A stretch of 39,867 bases of DNA from Gammaproteobacteria bacterium (GCA_028824555.1 JAPPDJ010000023.1:1-39867); one strand, 5' to 3'. Positions 1 to 8,188 are shown, counted from the stretch's first letter. Notes: generated from the letters alone by a model not told the origin. Program-made: numbers and translations.

Positions 1-140
1 GCTAGCGCGCCCTGAAGGGCGCGTCGGCAGTTCGCTGGCGCGAACTGCTGGCCTTCGTGCTCGCGTTCGCTCGCAACTACGGCTAGCAGCCTGTCGCGCT
101 TCGCCGCTGGCGCGGCAAAGTCCGACAGACGCCTAGCGCA
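1..140. repeat. Cluster of short palindromes (repeat family with a copy at 22192-22232)
   Basis: No gene is supported here. The stretch is a chain of hairpins: CGCGCCC/GGGCGCG at 6-23 and GCAGTTCGC/GCGAACTGC at 27-48. The segment at 50-90, beginning GGCCTTCGTGCTCGC and ending TACGGCTAG, recurs almost unchanged at 22192-22232. The octamer GCTAGCGC or close variants recur through the first 400 bases and again near 15530 and 15877. This looks like a REP/BIME-type intergenic repeat cluster. Its function is unknown. Confidence 0.7.
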
Positions 141-161
141 TGAGGAAGGCCACCCGAAGAA

Positions 162-237
162 GGGGCGACGCATGCGTCGCCCCTACGGCCCGGGACATGA
201 TCGACACCTTCCTGTAGGGGCGACGCATGCGTCGCCC
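162..237. repeat. Two copies of a perfect palindrome centred on GACGCATGCGTC
   Basis: A 22-base perfect palindrome centred on GACGCATGCGTC lies at 162-183, and a 21-base copy lies at 217-237, preceded by GTAG. The two are about 55 bases apart with unrelated sequence between them. No reading frame here looks like a gene. The remainder of the stretch up to 365 shows nothing recognisable. Confidence 0.75.
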
Positions 238-364
238 TGTCCGGCAGCCGGATGCATCGCCGCCAAGTCCGGGGAGTGACGGGGCCCTCGCATCCCAACA
301 ACGGTGGCGCGCCTGCGGCCTGTGCAGAGGCGCTAGTCCGCGCTAGCGCGTGACAAGGCGGGCC

Positions 365-481
365 TTCGGAGGGAAGGCATCTTGCCTTCCCTAGCGCGCC
401 AGCGCGCGAAATGAACCGCTGACGAAGTGGCCGGCCCGCCGCCCATCGGTGGTTGGGAGAGGTGGATGCCTTCCCTCCGAG
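365..481. repeat. GGGAAGGC palindromic repeat element
   Basis: GGGAAGGCA-TCT-TGCCTTCCC forms a 9-bp stem at 371-391. The outer sequence CGGAGGGAAGGCAT at 367-380 is repeated inverted at 465-479, so about 115 bases are bounded by inverted ends. Related elements lie at 11834-11933, with the same inverted-end layout, and at 15940-15963. The element lies immediately upstream of the aminotransferase gene, which is why the longer candidate starts of that gene at 427 and 490 are doubted. Confidence 0.7.
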
Positions 482-576
482 GACCGTTCATGCTGAAAGT
501 TCGTCGACCGAGGCTTGCGGCGACATACTGGGAAAACCTGGGGCCAAATCACGGACACGGAGCGGAGCACGCCACT

Positions 577-1791
577 ATGTGGATTCGTCGGCGCCTGGAC
601 ATCGGCTGGACGGACATCGCATGGGCATGGTCGCGCTGCCTGTTTCCCACCGCAGCAGACGAAGGCGCACGGCGTCGGCTGGAAGCGGCATGGGCCGGCG
701 AGAGCGACGCGGTTGCCTGTCTCTCCGTCCGCACCGGCTTTGATCTCTTGCTGCGCGCACTCGCTTTGCCGCCCGGCAGCGAGGTCCTGATGAGTGCGCT
801 CAACGTGCCCGGCATGTTCCGAATCGTCGAAGCGCACGACCTCGTGCCCGTGCCGCTCGACCTAGGGCCGAGCCTGTCGCCGTCCCCGGAGTTCGTCTGC
901 GACGCCATCACCCCCCGCAGCCGCGCCATCGTCGTGGCACATTTGTTCGGCGCAAGAGCCGACCTGACGGCAATCCGCGCCCTTGCCCAAGAACACGGGC
1001 TCTTGCTGATCGAAGACCGCGCCCAGGCATTCGACGGCCTTCCCGTCTCGCTCCCCGACGGAAGCGATGCGGCCCTCTACAGCTTCGGCACCATCAAGAC
1101 CGCCACCGCCTTCGGCGGCGCGATGCTCACCGTTCGCGACCAGGCATTGGCTGAGCGCATACGTTCCTTGGAACGCACCTTGCCGCCGCAGACGCGCTGG
1201 GCGTACTTAGCTCGCCTCCTCAAGTACGCCGGCGCGAAGGTGCTCACCGGCCAGCGCACCTATGCGGCTTTACGCAAGGCATTCGACTGGGCCGGCAGAG
1301 ACGTCGACGCTTGGCTGCAACGCGTGGCGGCAGGCTTTCCCGCAGAGCAACTCCTGAACGCAATCCGTCACCGACCAAGCACTCCCAACGTCGCCCTCAT
1401 GGAACGCCGAGTCCAACGCTTCGATCCCGCCCGCGCCAACCACCAACGCCAACGAGGCTTCCGCTTGGCTGCCTCCTTGGGGCACGACTTCCCCGTGGCA
1501 GGAGACCCCGCCACCCATACCTTCGACCTGTTCCCCCTCCGTCTCGGCAACCCCGCGGCCGTCCAAGCCAGCCTCCGCAAGGCCGGCTTCGACGCCATCA
1601 TGCGCGGCAGCATGACCACCGCCCCTTGCTCCAAGGAGAACCCAACCACCACCAGCAACGCCGAACGGCTGCTAGACGAAATCCTCTTCCTCCCGCTTTA
1701 CCCTGCCATGCCCGACGAAGAGCTGAGTCGCATGGCAAGCATGGTGCGCGAGTCCGGCGAACCACCCCTCCCAGAGAAGCCCTGGCAATGA
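577..1791 (+). CDS. DegT/DnrJ/EryC1/StrS-family PLP-dependent aminotransferase-like protein
   Basis: The protein has 404 residues from ATG 577. It shows the fold-type I PLP pattern of the DegT family: IEDRAQAF, whose Asp near residue 147 would contact the pyridine nitrogen, followed by YSFGTIKTATAFGGAM, whose Lys near residue 174 is the expected Schiff-base lysine. Members usually transaminate nucleotide-linked keto-sugars, but some are aromatases or dehydratases. There is no sugar-nucleotide gene beside it, so the substrate is unknown. The frame stays open back to 427, but that upstream part is palindromic repeat and resembles no family N-terminus. ATG 577 has a modest CGGAG ribosome site about 10 bases upstream. 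ATG 490 is the main alternative start. The family is fairly certain; the exact reaction is not. Confidence 0.8.
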   Translation: MWIRRRLDIGWTDIAWAWSRCLFPTAADEGARRRLEAAWAGESDAVACLSVRTGFDLLLRALALPPGSEVLMSALNVPGMFRIVEAHDLVPVPLDLGPSLSPSPEFVCDAITPRSRAIVVAHLFGARADLTAIRALAQEHGLLLIEDRAQAFDGLPVSLPDGSDAALYSFGTIKTATAFGGAMLTVRDQALAERIRSLERTLPPQTRWAYLARLLKYAGAKVLTGQRTYAALRKAFDWAGRDVDAWLQRVAAGFPAEQLLNAIRHRPSTPNVALMERRVQRFDPARANHQRQRGFRLAASLGHDFPVAGDPATHTFDLFPLRLGNPAAVQASLRKAGFDAIMRGSMTTAPCSKENPTTTSNAERLLDEILFLPLYPAMPDEELSRMASMVRESGEPPLPEKPWQ

Positions 1792-1839
1792 GCTCGACCA
1801 GCCTCCCATCGAAGCTGAGCCGTTCTGGGTCGAACTGGT

Positions 1840-2736
1840 TTAGGTCGGCAGCGGCAGCGTCGGAAAGAAACGCACTTCGACGCTTTCGCGTTCCTGCAAG
1901 CCTTCGGAGCCCGGCAGGGGGACGGCAGTGTGGAGGGTGGGGCAGAAGATCTCGCCGTCGGCGGGGTGGGAGTCGTAGGTGGTGAAGACGAGGGCTTCGT
2001 CGCGGGTCATGCGGGAGTAGTAGTGCCAGCGCTGGGCGGCGTTGGGCTTGCAGTAGTGGGCGTTGAAGGGGCGGGGCTTGGCGTTGGGGTTCAGGTCGTA
2101 CTCGAGGTCGGCGCGGTCGATGGAGGTGCGGTCGCAGACGGCGAGCGGGTAGCGGGCGAGGGGTTCGGGGGAGACGGAGCGCCAGATGTTGATGCCGAGC
2201 ACACGCCGGTCTGTCCTCATGCCCTGGATTTCGGTGAACTTCTCGCTGACGGACTGGCCGTCGTCGGTCAGCGAGTCGGCATAGTCGTTGTGTACGGCGG
2301 CGGCACAGGGGCCGTATTGGATGCCGTTCTCCCAGTAGTGCTCCTTGATCTCTTCGTTGCGGTAGGTGTGGCTGCCGAGCGGGCCGATTTCGGCGGTGGG
2401 CAGGAGCTCTTTGAGGAGGACTTGCGCTTCCTTGTAGTACACCTCGGCCACTTCCCCGATGTCCGTCCAGTCCCGCATCGCTGACGGGGCGTGGACGAGC
2501 AGGAACCCGGCACCGTTCGCAAGCAGATCAGTAGCGTCTGTCGGCTCCGCCATCACGCCCAGAGCAGCTCGGGCGTCGCGGATCAAGGTGGGTCTGCCGA
2601 GGCGCGCTGCGACGAACGCCTGGCGCTGTTCGTCGCTGCCCTCGTTCTGTGCCACGGGGTTGGCGAAGTTGAGCTTACCGACGAAATCCGTCGCGGGGCT
2701 TGACTCGGCGGCTCGGGAGGGTGCGGGTTCGGCCAT
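1840..2736 (-). CDS. CmcJ/NvfI-like (AsaB-type) oxidoreductase
   Basis: The protein has 298 residues and resembles the CmcJ/NvfI/AsaB family of hydroxylase or methoxylase-like enzymes. It carries an N-terminal segment PVAQNEG, then AVHNDYADS (His149-x-Asp151) as a candidate metal-binding pair, the conserved GINIWRSV segment, and a C-terminal TYDSHPADG followed by VEVRFF. Family members act in fungal and bacterial secondary metabolism, and most have no known substrate. The gene is followed on the same strand by intergenic repeats and faces the aminotransferase gene tail to tail, with about 48 bases between the stops. There is no signal peptide, so it is probably cytoplasmic. The family is confident from the motif pattern; the role is unknown. 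Confidence 0.75.
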   Translation of the reverse strand: MAEPAPSRAAESSPATDFVGKLNFANPVAQNEGSDEQRQAFVAARLGRPTLIRDARAALGVMAEPTDATDLLANGAGFLLVHAPSAMRDWTDIGEVAEVYYKEAQVLLKELLPTAEIGPLGSHTYRNEEIKEHYWENGIQYGPCAAAVHNDYADSLTDDGQSVSEKFTEIQGMRTDRRVLGINIWRSVSPEPLARYPLAVCDRTSIDRADLEYDLNPNAKPRPFNAHYCKPNAAQRWHYYSRMTRDEALVFTTYDSHPADGEIFCPTLHTAVPLPGSEGLQERESVEVRFFPTLPLPT

Positions 2737-2792
2737 GCCGTGATTGTCGCCAGGTTGGGTTTGCGCCGCAACCGCTGACAGGGACGGCGGCT

Positions 2793-2984
2793 TCAGCCGG
2801 CGGCGTTGTAGAACTGGGGCTCGGGCTGGCGCTCGTTGACGATGTCCTGCACGAACTCGCGGCAGGAGCCGCAGCCGGTGCCGACGCCGAGCTCGTCGGC
2901 GAGGGAGTTGACGTCAACGGTCCCTTGCGAGATCGCGCGTTGGATCTCGGCCTCGTTGACTCCGGCACAGAAGCAGACGTACAT
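2793..2984 (-). CDS. bfd: Bacterioferritin-associated ferredoxin Bfd ([2Fe-2S] protein)
   Basis: The protein has 63 residues, the usual Bfd size. Four cysteines at 4, 6, 38 and 41 (MYVCFC and GTGCGSC) give the BFD-like [2Fe-2S] ligand pattern. Bfd passes electrons to bacterioferritin to release stored iron when the cell is iron-starved. No bacterioferritin gene is adjacent. The promoter region just upstream carries a Fur-box-like sequence, which fits the usual iron control of bfd. The C-terminal tail after residue 50 (RQPEPQFYNAAG) is low in conserved features. Confidence 0.9.
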   Translation of the reverse strand: MYVCFCAGVNEAEIQRAISQGTVDVNSLADELGVGTGCGSCREFVQDIVNERQPEPQFYNAAG

Positions 2985-2994
2985 GACGCGGCGG

Positions 2995-3024
2995 ATACTA
3001 AATGCGAACGATTAACGATTGCAA
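2995..3024 (-). promoter_or_regulatory. bfd promoter with overlapping Fur-box-like site
   Basis: On the minus strand TTGCAA (3024-3019), an 18-base spacer and TAGTAT (3000-2995) form a sigma-70-like promoter ending 10 bases before the bfd ATG. The spacer at 3001-3020 on the plus strand reads AATGCGAACGATTAACGATT, which matches the common gammaproteobacterial Fur-box form AATGAGAATGATTATCATTT at about 15 of 20 positions. This stretch is notably AT-rich against its surroundings. Control by Fur is inferred from the match and the known regulation of bfd. Confidence 0.6.
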
Positions 3025-3068
3025 GCGCATTTTTTCGGCCAGGCGCGGCGCTTTTCCGCGGCAAGGCA

Positions 3069-3512
3069 TCACTCCACCTTGAAGTCGCCCTCGACGCGCC
3101 TCGCCAGTTCCTCGCGGGTCACGGTCTCCACTTGCTCGCCGATCATCCAGCGGTAGCCGAACGGGTCCAGGAACGTGCCCCGACGTTCCCCGTCGGCCTG
3201 CGCTGCCACGGGCTGCTTCACTTCCGCGCCGGCCGCCACGAGCCGCTCGGCCGCGGCATCTGCATCGTCCACTTGCAGGTGGAGGGCGACGTGCGTGCCG
3301 CGGAGGGATTTCGGACTGTGGACGTCGAAGTCGGGATACGCGTCCGAGACGAACACGGTGTTGCCGCCGATGCTGATCTCGGCGTGGCCGATGCGGCCAT
3401 CGCTGTCGGTAAACCGCGCGCCTGTCTCGCTGGCGCCGAACGCCTCCTCGTAGAAGCGAATGGCGGCCGCGCAGTCGTGGAAGCTGAGGTAGGGCGTGAG
3501 GGTCATTGGCAT
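3069..3512 (-). CDS. VOC-family protein (glyoxalase/bleomycin-resistance fold, PhnB-like)
   Basis: The protein has 147 residues. The start YLSFHDCAAAIRFYEEAFGA and the later TFLDPFGYRWMIGEQ are the two beta-alpha-beta-beta-beta halves of a small VOC protein of the PhnB-like group. These proteins bind a divalent metal and act on varied small molecules; the substrate cannot be read from the sequence. Two starts are close together, ATG at 3512 and ATG at 3506, and neither has a strong ribosome site. It lies 74 bases downstream of the HAD hydrolase on the same strand and may share its transcript. Confidence 0.8.
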   Translation of the reverse strand: MPMTLTPYLSFHDCAAAIRFYEEAFGASETGARFTDSDGRIGHAEISIGGNTVFVSDAYPDFDVHSPKSLRGTHVALHLQVDDADAAAERLVAAGAEVKQPVAAQADGERRGTFLDPFGYRWMIGEQVETVTREELARRVEGDFKVE

Positions 3513-3586
3513 GGTTGGCAAGCCGGCTGTCGTGGGACGCGCATAGTAGCCGGAGCGCTGCAGTCGAACGCGAGTCCGCCCACCCT

Positions 3587-4204
3587 TCAGCCCGAGAACG
3601 ACCTCGGCACACCCACCGAGGCGAGAAAGCGTTCGGCCACGGCAGGATGGGTTATGTGCACAGTCTGCATACCCACCGCCTCGGCGCCGGCGATGTTGTC
3701 GGCGTTGTCGTCGAGGAAGGTGATTTCCTCGCAGGCGAAGCCCATGTCCTCGGCGACGTGTCGGTAAGCGTCGGCGTTGGGCTTGCGCAGGCCAATGGTG
3801 GAGGAGACATAGATGTGGCGGAAGGCGGTGAGGCGGTGGCCGTAGAGCTTGCGCCAGCGCGTTTCGTGGACCGGGTTGGTGTTGGTGAAGATGCACTGCG
3901 GGATGGCGTCGCCAATGCGTGCCGCCTGGGCCAGCACGTCGTCGAAGGTGCCGGCAAGGAGCTGATTCCAACCGCTGCGCCAGTCCTCCAGTGAGAGCGT
4001 GATCTGCAGTTGCCGCGACAGGCTCCCGGCGAACTCCTCGAAATCGATGCTGCCGACCTCGAAGGCACGGTACGCCTCCCTTGCCCGCCAGCGACGGCGG
4101 AGCTTGTCGACGGGCTCGCCGGCGGCGTTCGACCAATGCCGGAACACCGCCTCGTGGTCGGTGCGCACGAGCACGCCGCCCATGTCGTACAGGAGTGCCT
4201 TCAA
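3587..4204 (-). CDS. HAD-superfamily (subfamily IA, YihX-like) hydrolase
   Basis: The protein has 205 residues with the HAD motifs in order: motif I DMGGVLV at residues 7-13, motif II IFTNTNP near 103-109, motif III Lys in GLRKPNADAY near 138-147, and motif IV FLDDNADNI near 162-170. Motif I has Gly where most phosphatases have the second Asp. The same D-x-G pattern occurs in the YihX sugar-phosphate phosphatase group, so activity on a small phosphorylated sugar is possible but not shown. The cap is the small alpha-helical type placed between motifs I and II. It sits between a PhyH dioxygenase gene upstream and the VOC gene downstream, all on the minus strand. Confidence 0.8.
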   Translation of the reverse strand: MKALLYDMGGVLVRTDHEAVFRHWSNAAGEPVDKLRRRWRAREAYRAFEVGSIDFEEFAGSLSRQLQITLSLEDWRSGWNQLLAGTFDDVLAQAARIGDAIPQCIFTNTNPVHETRWRKLYGHRLTAFRHIYVSSTIGLRKPNADAYRHVAEDMGFACEEITFLDDNADNIAGAEAVGMQTVHITHPAVAERFLASVGVPRSFSG

Positions 4205-4263
4205 GTCTCGCTGCGCTCCAGCCGGTGTGCGGGGTGCCCCTTGCAGGGCGCCGCAACAACCAA

Positions 4264-5052
4264 CTAAGCCTCTGCCATGCGCCGCTTCACCGTTTCGATC
4301 GGATTGCGGTAGTCCACGGTGCCGAGGCCGAAGTTCGTGAGCTTGTAGCCGATGAGGGCCTGGAGCTTCTGCGGCATGCGAAGCACCACGTCGTGCGGCA
4401 CGCCGATGAACTGGTTTTCGCGCTGCTTGAGCCAGGCGAGGTTGAAGTTCACGTTGATGGAGCGGCGGTATTCGTTCTCAGTGCTGTTGCCGCCGCCGCG
4501 GTGCCAGAGGGCGCCCTCCCATGCCAGGAGCGCCCCCGCGGGCATTTCGACCGAGAAGGTCTCGGCATCGGGATCGACTCGCTTCGTCCACAAATGGCTG
4601 CCCGGCACCACTTCCGTCGCGCCGTTTGCCTTCGTGAAAGGGTCGAGCGAGATCAAGGTGTTAACGATGAGCGGCGGGTGCCGACGCGGGATCGGATAGT
4701 GGCCGTCGTCCTGGTGCATGCGCTGGCGCTCGTCGCCCGGCCCCGGTCGCATCGCCGCGACGCCGGAGATCTGGTAGTCCGGACCCAGCACCGCTTCGAC
4801 GATGTCGAGCATGCGGTCGTTCATGAGGAGTTGGTCCACCGCTCTCGTCTTCGCCAGCAGGTTGTGCGTGTGCACGGTCTGCTGGCCGTGTTCGGTGTCC
4901 TGGCGGCTGCCGATGTCATCGAACACCGGCGCGAGGCCCTCACGAAGCTCCTCTACGGCCTCTGGGCTGAGGAAATCCTCAACCACGGCGAAGCCCACTT
5001 CCTCAATTCGCCGCGCAGCGCGTTCCGTCTCCATCCGTCTTGCTCCCGTCAC
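4264..5052 (-). CDS. Phytanoyl-CoA dioxygenase (PhyH) family protein, copy 1
   Basis: The protein has 262 residues. MHQDDGHYP places His113-x-Asp115 as the first two iron ligands, ALWHRGGGN gives the distal His184, and YRRSINV supplies the Arg that would hold 2-oxoglutarate. This is the full facial triad of Fe(II)/2-oxoglutarate dioxygenases. PhyH relatives hydroxylate acyl-CoAs, phosphonates or secondary metabolites; the substrate here is unknown. ATG at 5034 (METERAARR) is an alternative start. It is one of three PhyH genes in 14 kb (also 14571 and 17232). They differ in length and motif surroundings, so they are not recent duplicates. Confidence 0.85.
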   Translation of the reverse strand: MTGARRMETERAARRIEEVGFAVVEDFLSPEAVEELREGLAPVFDDIGSRQDTEHGQQTVHTHNLLAKTRAVDQLLMNDRMLDIVEAVLGPDYQISGVAAMRPGPGDERQRMHQDDGHYPIPRRHPPLIVNTLISLDPFTKANGATEVVPGSHLWTKRVDPDAETFSVEMPAGALLAWEGALWHRGGGNSTENEYRRSINVNFNLAWLKQRENQFIGVPHDVVLRMPQKLQALIGYKLTNFGLGTVDYRNPIETVKRRMAEA

Positions 5053-5128
5053 TTGGCGCCACGCTTCTTAAGCGCCGCCACCAGTCCCTTGTTGCCGCTT
5101 TCCTTCGCCGCGAGAGGCGTCGTCAACG

Positions 5129-6133
5129 TCAGAGCAGCTCCTCCGCCATGAACTGCAGGGTTTCGGCATCCCCGGAGCCGACGTTGATCATGGTCACGGG
5201 GCTCTCCTTCCACGCCTCTAGGCGCTCGCGGATGCGCCCCTTCGGGCCGACGAGGGAAATCTCGTCGCAGAGTTCGTCCGGCACTAGGGCAATGGCCTGG
5301 TCGCGCTGGCCGGAGAGGAAGAGGTCCTGGATCCGGTCCGCCACCTCGCCGAAGCCCATGCGGCTGACGTGATCCTTGTGCACGTTGAAGCTCTTTGCGC
5401 CCATGCCGCCGACGTAGAAGCCGACGTTCTGCTTGATCTGCATCAGCGCCCGGTCCACGTCGTCGTCGATGATGACGGGCACCGAGGCCGCGATCTCGAA
5501 ACCCGGCGCCCTCCGGCTCATGGCCTCCTTGTACTGATCCATCATCCGATACGGCGACAGGAACATGGGAATCCAGCCGTCGCAGTTCTCGACGCCAAGC
5601 AGCACGTTCTTCGGCCCTTCGGCGCCGAGATAGAGCGGAATGTGCTCCCGCGCCGGGTGCAGGATCAGCTTCAGCGGCTTGCCCAGGCCAGTGCCGCCGG
5701 GCAGCGGCAGCTTGTAGTGCTCGCCGTCGAAGGCCACCGGCCCATCCCGCGCCACCACCTTGCGGAAGATCTGAATCCACTCCCGCGTACGCGCCAGCGG
5801 CTTCGGATAGGGCTGGCCGTACCAGCCCTCCACCACCTGCGGCCCGGAAACGCCGATGCCGAGGATCAGGCGGCCGTTCGAGAGGTAGTCGAGGGTGGCT
5901 GCCTGCATCGCGGCACTGGTGGGCGTGCGTGCGGAAATCTGCATGATGGACGTGCCGAGGTTGATGCGCTCGGTGTGGGCGCCGATCCAGGTCAGCGGGG
6001 TGAAGCAGTCCGCGCCGTAAATCTCCGGGCACCAGATGGTGTCGTAGCCGAGCGACTCCGCCTCCTGCGCGACCTTGACGACCCGCTCGCCCCCCGGGGC
6101 TCCCAACGCACCTATGCCCAAACCGAGCTTCAT
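5129..6133 (-). CDS. Luciferase-like (LLM class) flavin-dependent oxidoreductase, probably F420- or FMN-linked
   Basis: The protein has 334 residues from ATG 6133, with a GGGGGA ribosome site about 8 bases upstream. It starts MKLGLGIG and contains AESLGYDTIWCPE, LGTSIMQISARTPTSAAMQA, LDYLSNGRLILGIGVSGPQ and IPLYLGAEGPKNV, the typical order of strands in the bacterial luciferase TIM barrel, LLM class. Such enzymes use FMNH2 or F420 to oxidise or reduce varied organic substrates. The frame is open further upstream but lacks family similarity. It is divergent from a second, distinct luciferase-like gene at 6297, with 163 bases between the starts. Confidence 0.85.
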   Translation of the reverse strand: MKLGLGIGALGAPGGERVVKVAQEAESLGYDTIWCPEIYGADCFTPLTWIGAHTERINLGTSIMQISARTPTSAAMQAATLDYLSNGRLILGIGVSGPQVVEGWYGQPYPKPLARTREWIQIFRKVVARDGPVAFDGEHYKLPLPGGTGLGKPLKLILHPAREHIPLYLGAEGPKNVLLGVENCDGWIPMFLSPYRMMDQYKEAMSRRAPGFEIAASVPVIIDDDVDRALMQIKQNVGFYVGGMGAKSFNVHKDHVSRMGFGEVADRIQDLFLSGQRDQAIALVPDELCDEISLVGPKGRIRERLEAWKESPVTMINVGSGDAETLQFMAEELL

Positions 6134-6296
6134 CCGAAGTCCCCCACGTCCACTGGCAAAACCCGCGAGCTTACACGCAATGCGCCTGTCGCCCGCAAAC
6201 GCCACGAAGCCTTCGGAGAGAACGCATCCTGCCCTTCCTCCGAGGTCCGTGCCACCTGTTATGGTAGCCGCTCGACCATGAGGACGGGGTGGGTTG

Positions 6297-7541
6297 ATGA
6301 AGTTCGGGCTCTTCTACGAGTTGCAGTTGCCGAAGCCTGCGGGCGAGGAGCAGTGGGGGCCGGAAGACGAGAAGCGCATCTACCACGAGATGCTCGACCA
6401 GGTGGAGCTCGCTGACAGCCTCGGGTTCGACTACGTCTTCGAGGTGGAGCACCACTTCCTCGAGGAGTATTCGCATTCGCCAGCTCCGGAAATGATGATG
6501 GCGGCGCTCTCCCAGCGCACGAAGAACATCCGCTTGGGGCACGGCATCGTGCTGACGCCGCCGGGCTACAACCACCCGGCGCGGGTGGCGGAACGCCTCT
6601 CGGCGCTTGATCTCTTGTCCCAAGGCCGCGTGGAGTTCGGCTCCGGCGAGAGCGCCTCGGAAATGGAACTCGGTGGCTTCGGCGTCGAACGCGGGCTCAA
6701 GAAGTCCATGTGGGAGGAATGCACCCGCGAGATTACCAACATGATGGTGCAAACGCCGTATCAGGGCTTCCAGGGCGAGTTCTTCGAGATGCCGCCACGA
6801 AACGTCATCCCGAAGCCGATGCAGAAGCCGCATCCGCCGCTGTGGGTGGCGGCGTCGCGCCGGGAGACCACCATGCTCGCCGCCCGTTTCGGCATGGGCA
6901 GCTTGGGCTTCGGCTTCGAGACGCCCGACGAACTCGCCGAGCGCACCAACGAGTACTACCGCATCGTCCGCGAGGAGTGCTTCCCCATCGGCCATGCCAT
7001 CAATCCGGGTCTCGCCGTGCTCACCACCTTCATGATGGCCGACAGCGACGAAGAGGCGCTCAGGCGCAGCGCCAACGGCCCGGCGTTCTTTTCGCACTCG
7101 CTCGGCTACTACTACAGCCCGGCCAGCGGCGGCCGCCACCAGCCCGGCGAGAAGAACATCTACGACGATTTCTTGAAGCAGAACGAGCGCGACAACACCA
7201 TGTCCGCCCGCACCGGCTTCATCAAGGAGGATGAAATCCGCAAGGGCGAGCCCGAGGACGAAGTGCAGCGCGCCCTCTATCGGGCGGCGCGCAGCGGCAC
7301 CGCCGTCGGCACTCCGGACCGGGTGCGCGAGACGCTCAAGACCTACGAGGACAACCACCTCGACGTGATGATCTTCGTCGCCCAGTGCGGCGATCGTGAG
7401 CACGATCACATCATGGAGTCTATTGAGCTCTTCGGAAAGGAGCTCCTGCCGGAGTTCAAGGAACGGCACGAGGCCGAGCACGGCAAATGGCGCGCCGAAC
7501 AGCTTGCCGGCATCGACTACCCGGTCAACTCGAGCATTTGA
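6297..7541 (+). CDS. Luciferase-like (alkanal monooxygenase alpha-chain-like) flavin-dependent monooxygenase
   Basis: The protein has 414 residues. MKFGLFYELQ, the acidic segment VFEVEHHFLEEYSHSPAPE, LGHGIVLTPPGYNHPARVAER, VEFGSGESASEMELGGFG and PLWVAASRRET mark a luciferase-family monooxygenase of the longer, alkanal-monooxygenase-like kind. It probably uses reduced FMN and oxygen supplied by a separate flavin reductase. A TTG lies one codon upstream of ATG 6297; ATG is preferred. It is followed after a single base by a small GTG-started gene, so the two are probably translated together. The substrate is unknown. Confidence 0.85.
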   Translation: MKFGLFYELQLPKPAGEEQWGPEDEKRIYHEMLDQVELADSLGFDYVFEVEHHFLEEYSHSPAPEMMMAALSQRTKNIRLGHGIVLTPPGYNHPARVAERLSALDLLSQGRVEFGSGESASEMELGGFGVERGLKKSMWEECTREITNMMVQTPYQGFQGEFFEMPPRNVIPKPMQKPHPPLWVAASRRETTMLAARFGMGSLGFGFETPDELAERTNEYYRIVREECFPIGHAINPGLAVLTTFMMADSDEEALRRSANGPAFFSHSLGYYYSPASGGRHQPGEKNIYDDFLKQNERDNTMSARTGFIKEDEIRKGEPEDEVQRALYRAARSGTAVGTPDRVRETLKTYEDNHLDVMIFVAQCGDREHDHIMESIELFGKELLPEFKERHEAEHGKWRAEQLAGIDYPVNSSI

Positions 7542-7542
7542 C

Positions 7543-7890
7543 GTGGCGCGCCAGGACCAGATCCAGGACGAGCGTCTGCGCGACCTGATCGGCACCGCCC
7601 ATGGCTCGATGCGAACGGGCGCCCCCACGGAGGCCATGCGGACCTTGGTCGAGGCGCTCTACCGGCTGATCGAACTGAAGCCGGAGCTCGCCACCGAACA
7701 GCTTGAGCCGCGGCCGGGTTGGAAGATGCCGTTTCTGTCGCGCTGGCCGCAGTACGGCGCCAACTGGAAGGAAGGCTCCCTTGACGCCGGCAAGCCCGAG
7801 ATCGAGTTCATCCGCGAGCGGTTCGCCATGTCCGAAGCGATCACCTGCTACGAATTCCTCCTCGACACGGCGATTCAGCGCGAGGCTTAG
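7543..7890 (+). CDS. Small conserved-looking protein coupled to the luciferase-like gene; function unknown
   Basis: The protein has 115 residues from GTG 7543, one base after the TGA of the luciferase-like gene, so translational coupling is likely. I do not recognise the family. It is soluble, mostly helical in appearance, and has WKMPFLSRWPQYGANW in the middle and an acidic C-terminal half (FIRERFAMSEAITCYEFLLDTAIQ). There are no cysteine pairs, membrane segments or signal peptide. The tight spacing suggests an accessory or partner protein for the monooxygenase, which is inference only. Confidence 0.6.
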   Translation: MARQDQIQDERLRDLIGTAHGSMRTGAPTEAMRTLVEALYRLIELKPELATEQLEPRPGWKMPFLSRWPQYGANWKEGSLDAGKPEIEFIRERFAMSEAITCYEFLLDTAIQREA

Positions 7891-7948
7891 GTCCCGCGGT
7901 ACGAGGAATGCGTCGTGAATCGCCGAGGGATTCGAGCGGGGCGCCTCC

Positions 7949-8022
7949 TTTCCTGTCACTCCCCCCTCGCGGGGGAGTCGAGAAAGGCCGTCCTCGGCCT
8001 TTCTCGGAGGGGGGGCCGCCGA
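7949..8022 (+). repeat. Double-hairpin intergenic repeat, copy 1
   Basis: A two-hairpin unit. The first hairpin is CACTCCCCC..CGGGGGAGT at about 7958-7978. The second is a perfect 12-bp stem, CGAGAAAGGCCG, loop TCCT, CGGCCTTTCTCG. A run of G and CCGCCGA follows. Other copies lie at 8056-8090 (half copy, inverted), 8127-8188 (inverted), 15558-15628 (inverted) and 15665-15736 (same orientation). The variable stem bases change on both sides so that pairing is kept. Confidence 0.85.
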
Positions 8023-8055
8023 AAGGCCAAGCCAACAGGGGTCATCGCAGCCCTT

Positions 8056-8188
8056 CGGCGGCCCCCCCTCCGAGAAAAGCGAGGACGCCGTGTTGGATGA
8101 ACCGAGGAACGCGGAAGATTCGACCAGCCCCCCCTCCGAGAAAAGGCGGGGACGCCTTTTCTCGACTCCCCCGCAAGGGGGGAGTGAC
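8056..8188 (-). repeat. Double-hairpin repeat, inverted half copy and full copy
   Basis: A half copy lies at 8056-8090 (GGCGGCCCCCCCTCCGAG and following). A full inverted copy lies at 8127-8188, where the second stem reads CGAGAAAAGGCG, loop GGGA, CGCCTTTTCTCG. Together with 7949-8022 they fill the gap between the small gene ending at 7890 and the TonB receptor stop at 8255. Nothing else is visible in that gap. The arrangement of inverted copies resembles a BIME, and it lies at the convergent 3' ends of two genes, where it could act in transcription termination. Confidence 0.8.

Noticed and set aside
1-400. CRISPR array
   Set aside because: Repeats are palindromic, differ in length and are not evenly spaced by unique spacers; no cas gene is present.
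7949-8188. Intrinsic terminators only
   Set aside because: The hairpins lack U-runs and recur at several sites with flanking conserved sequence, so a repeat family is the better description, although they may also stop transcription.
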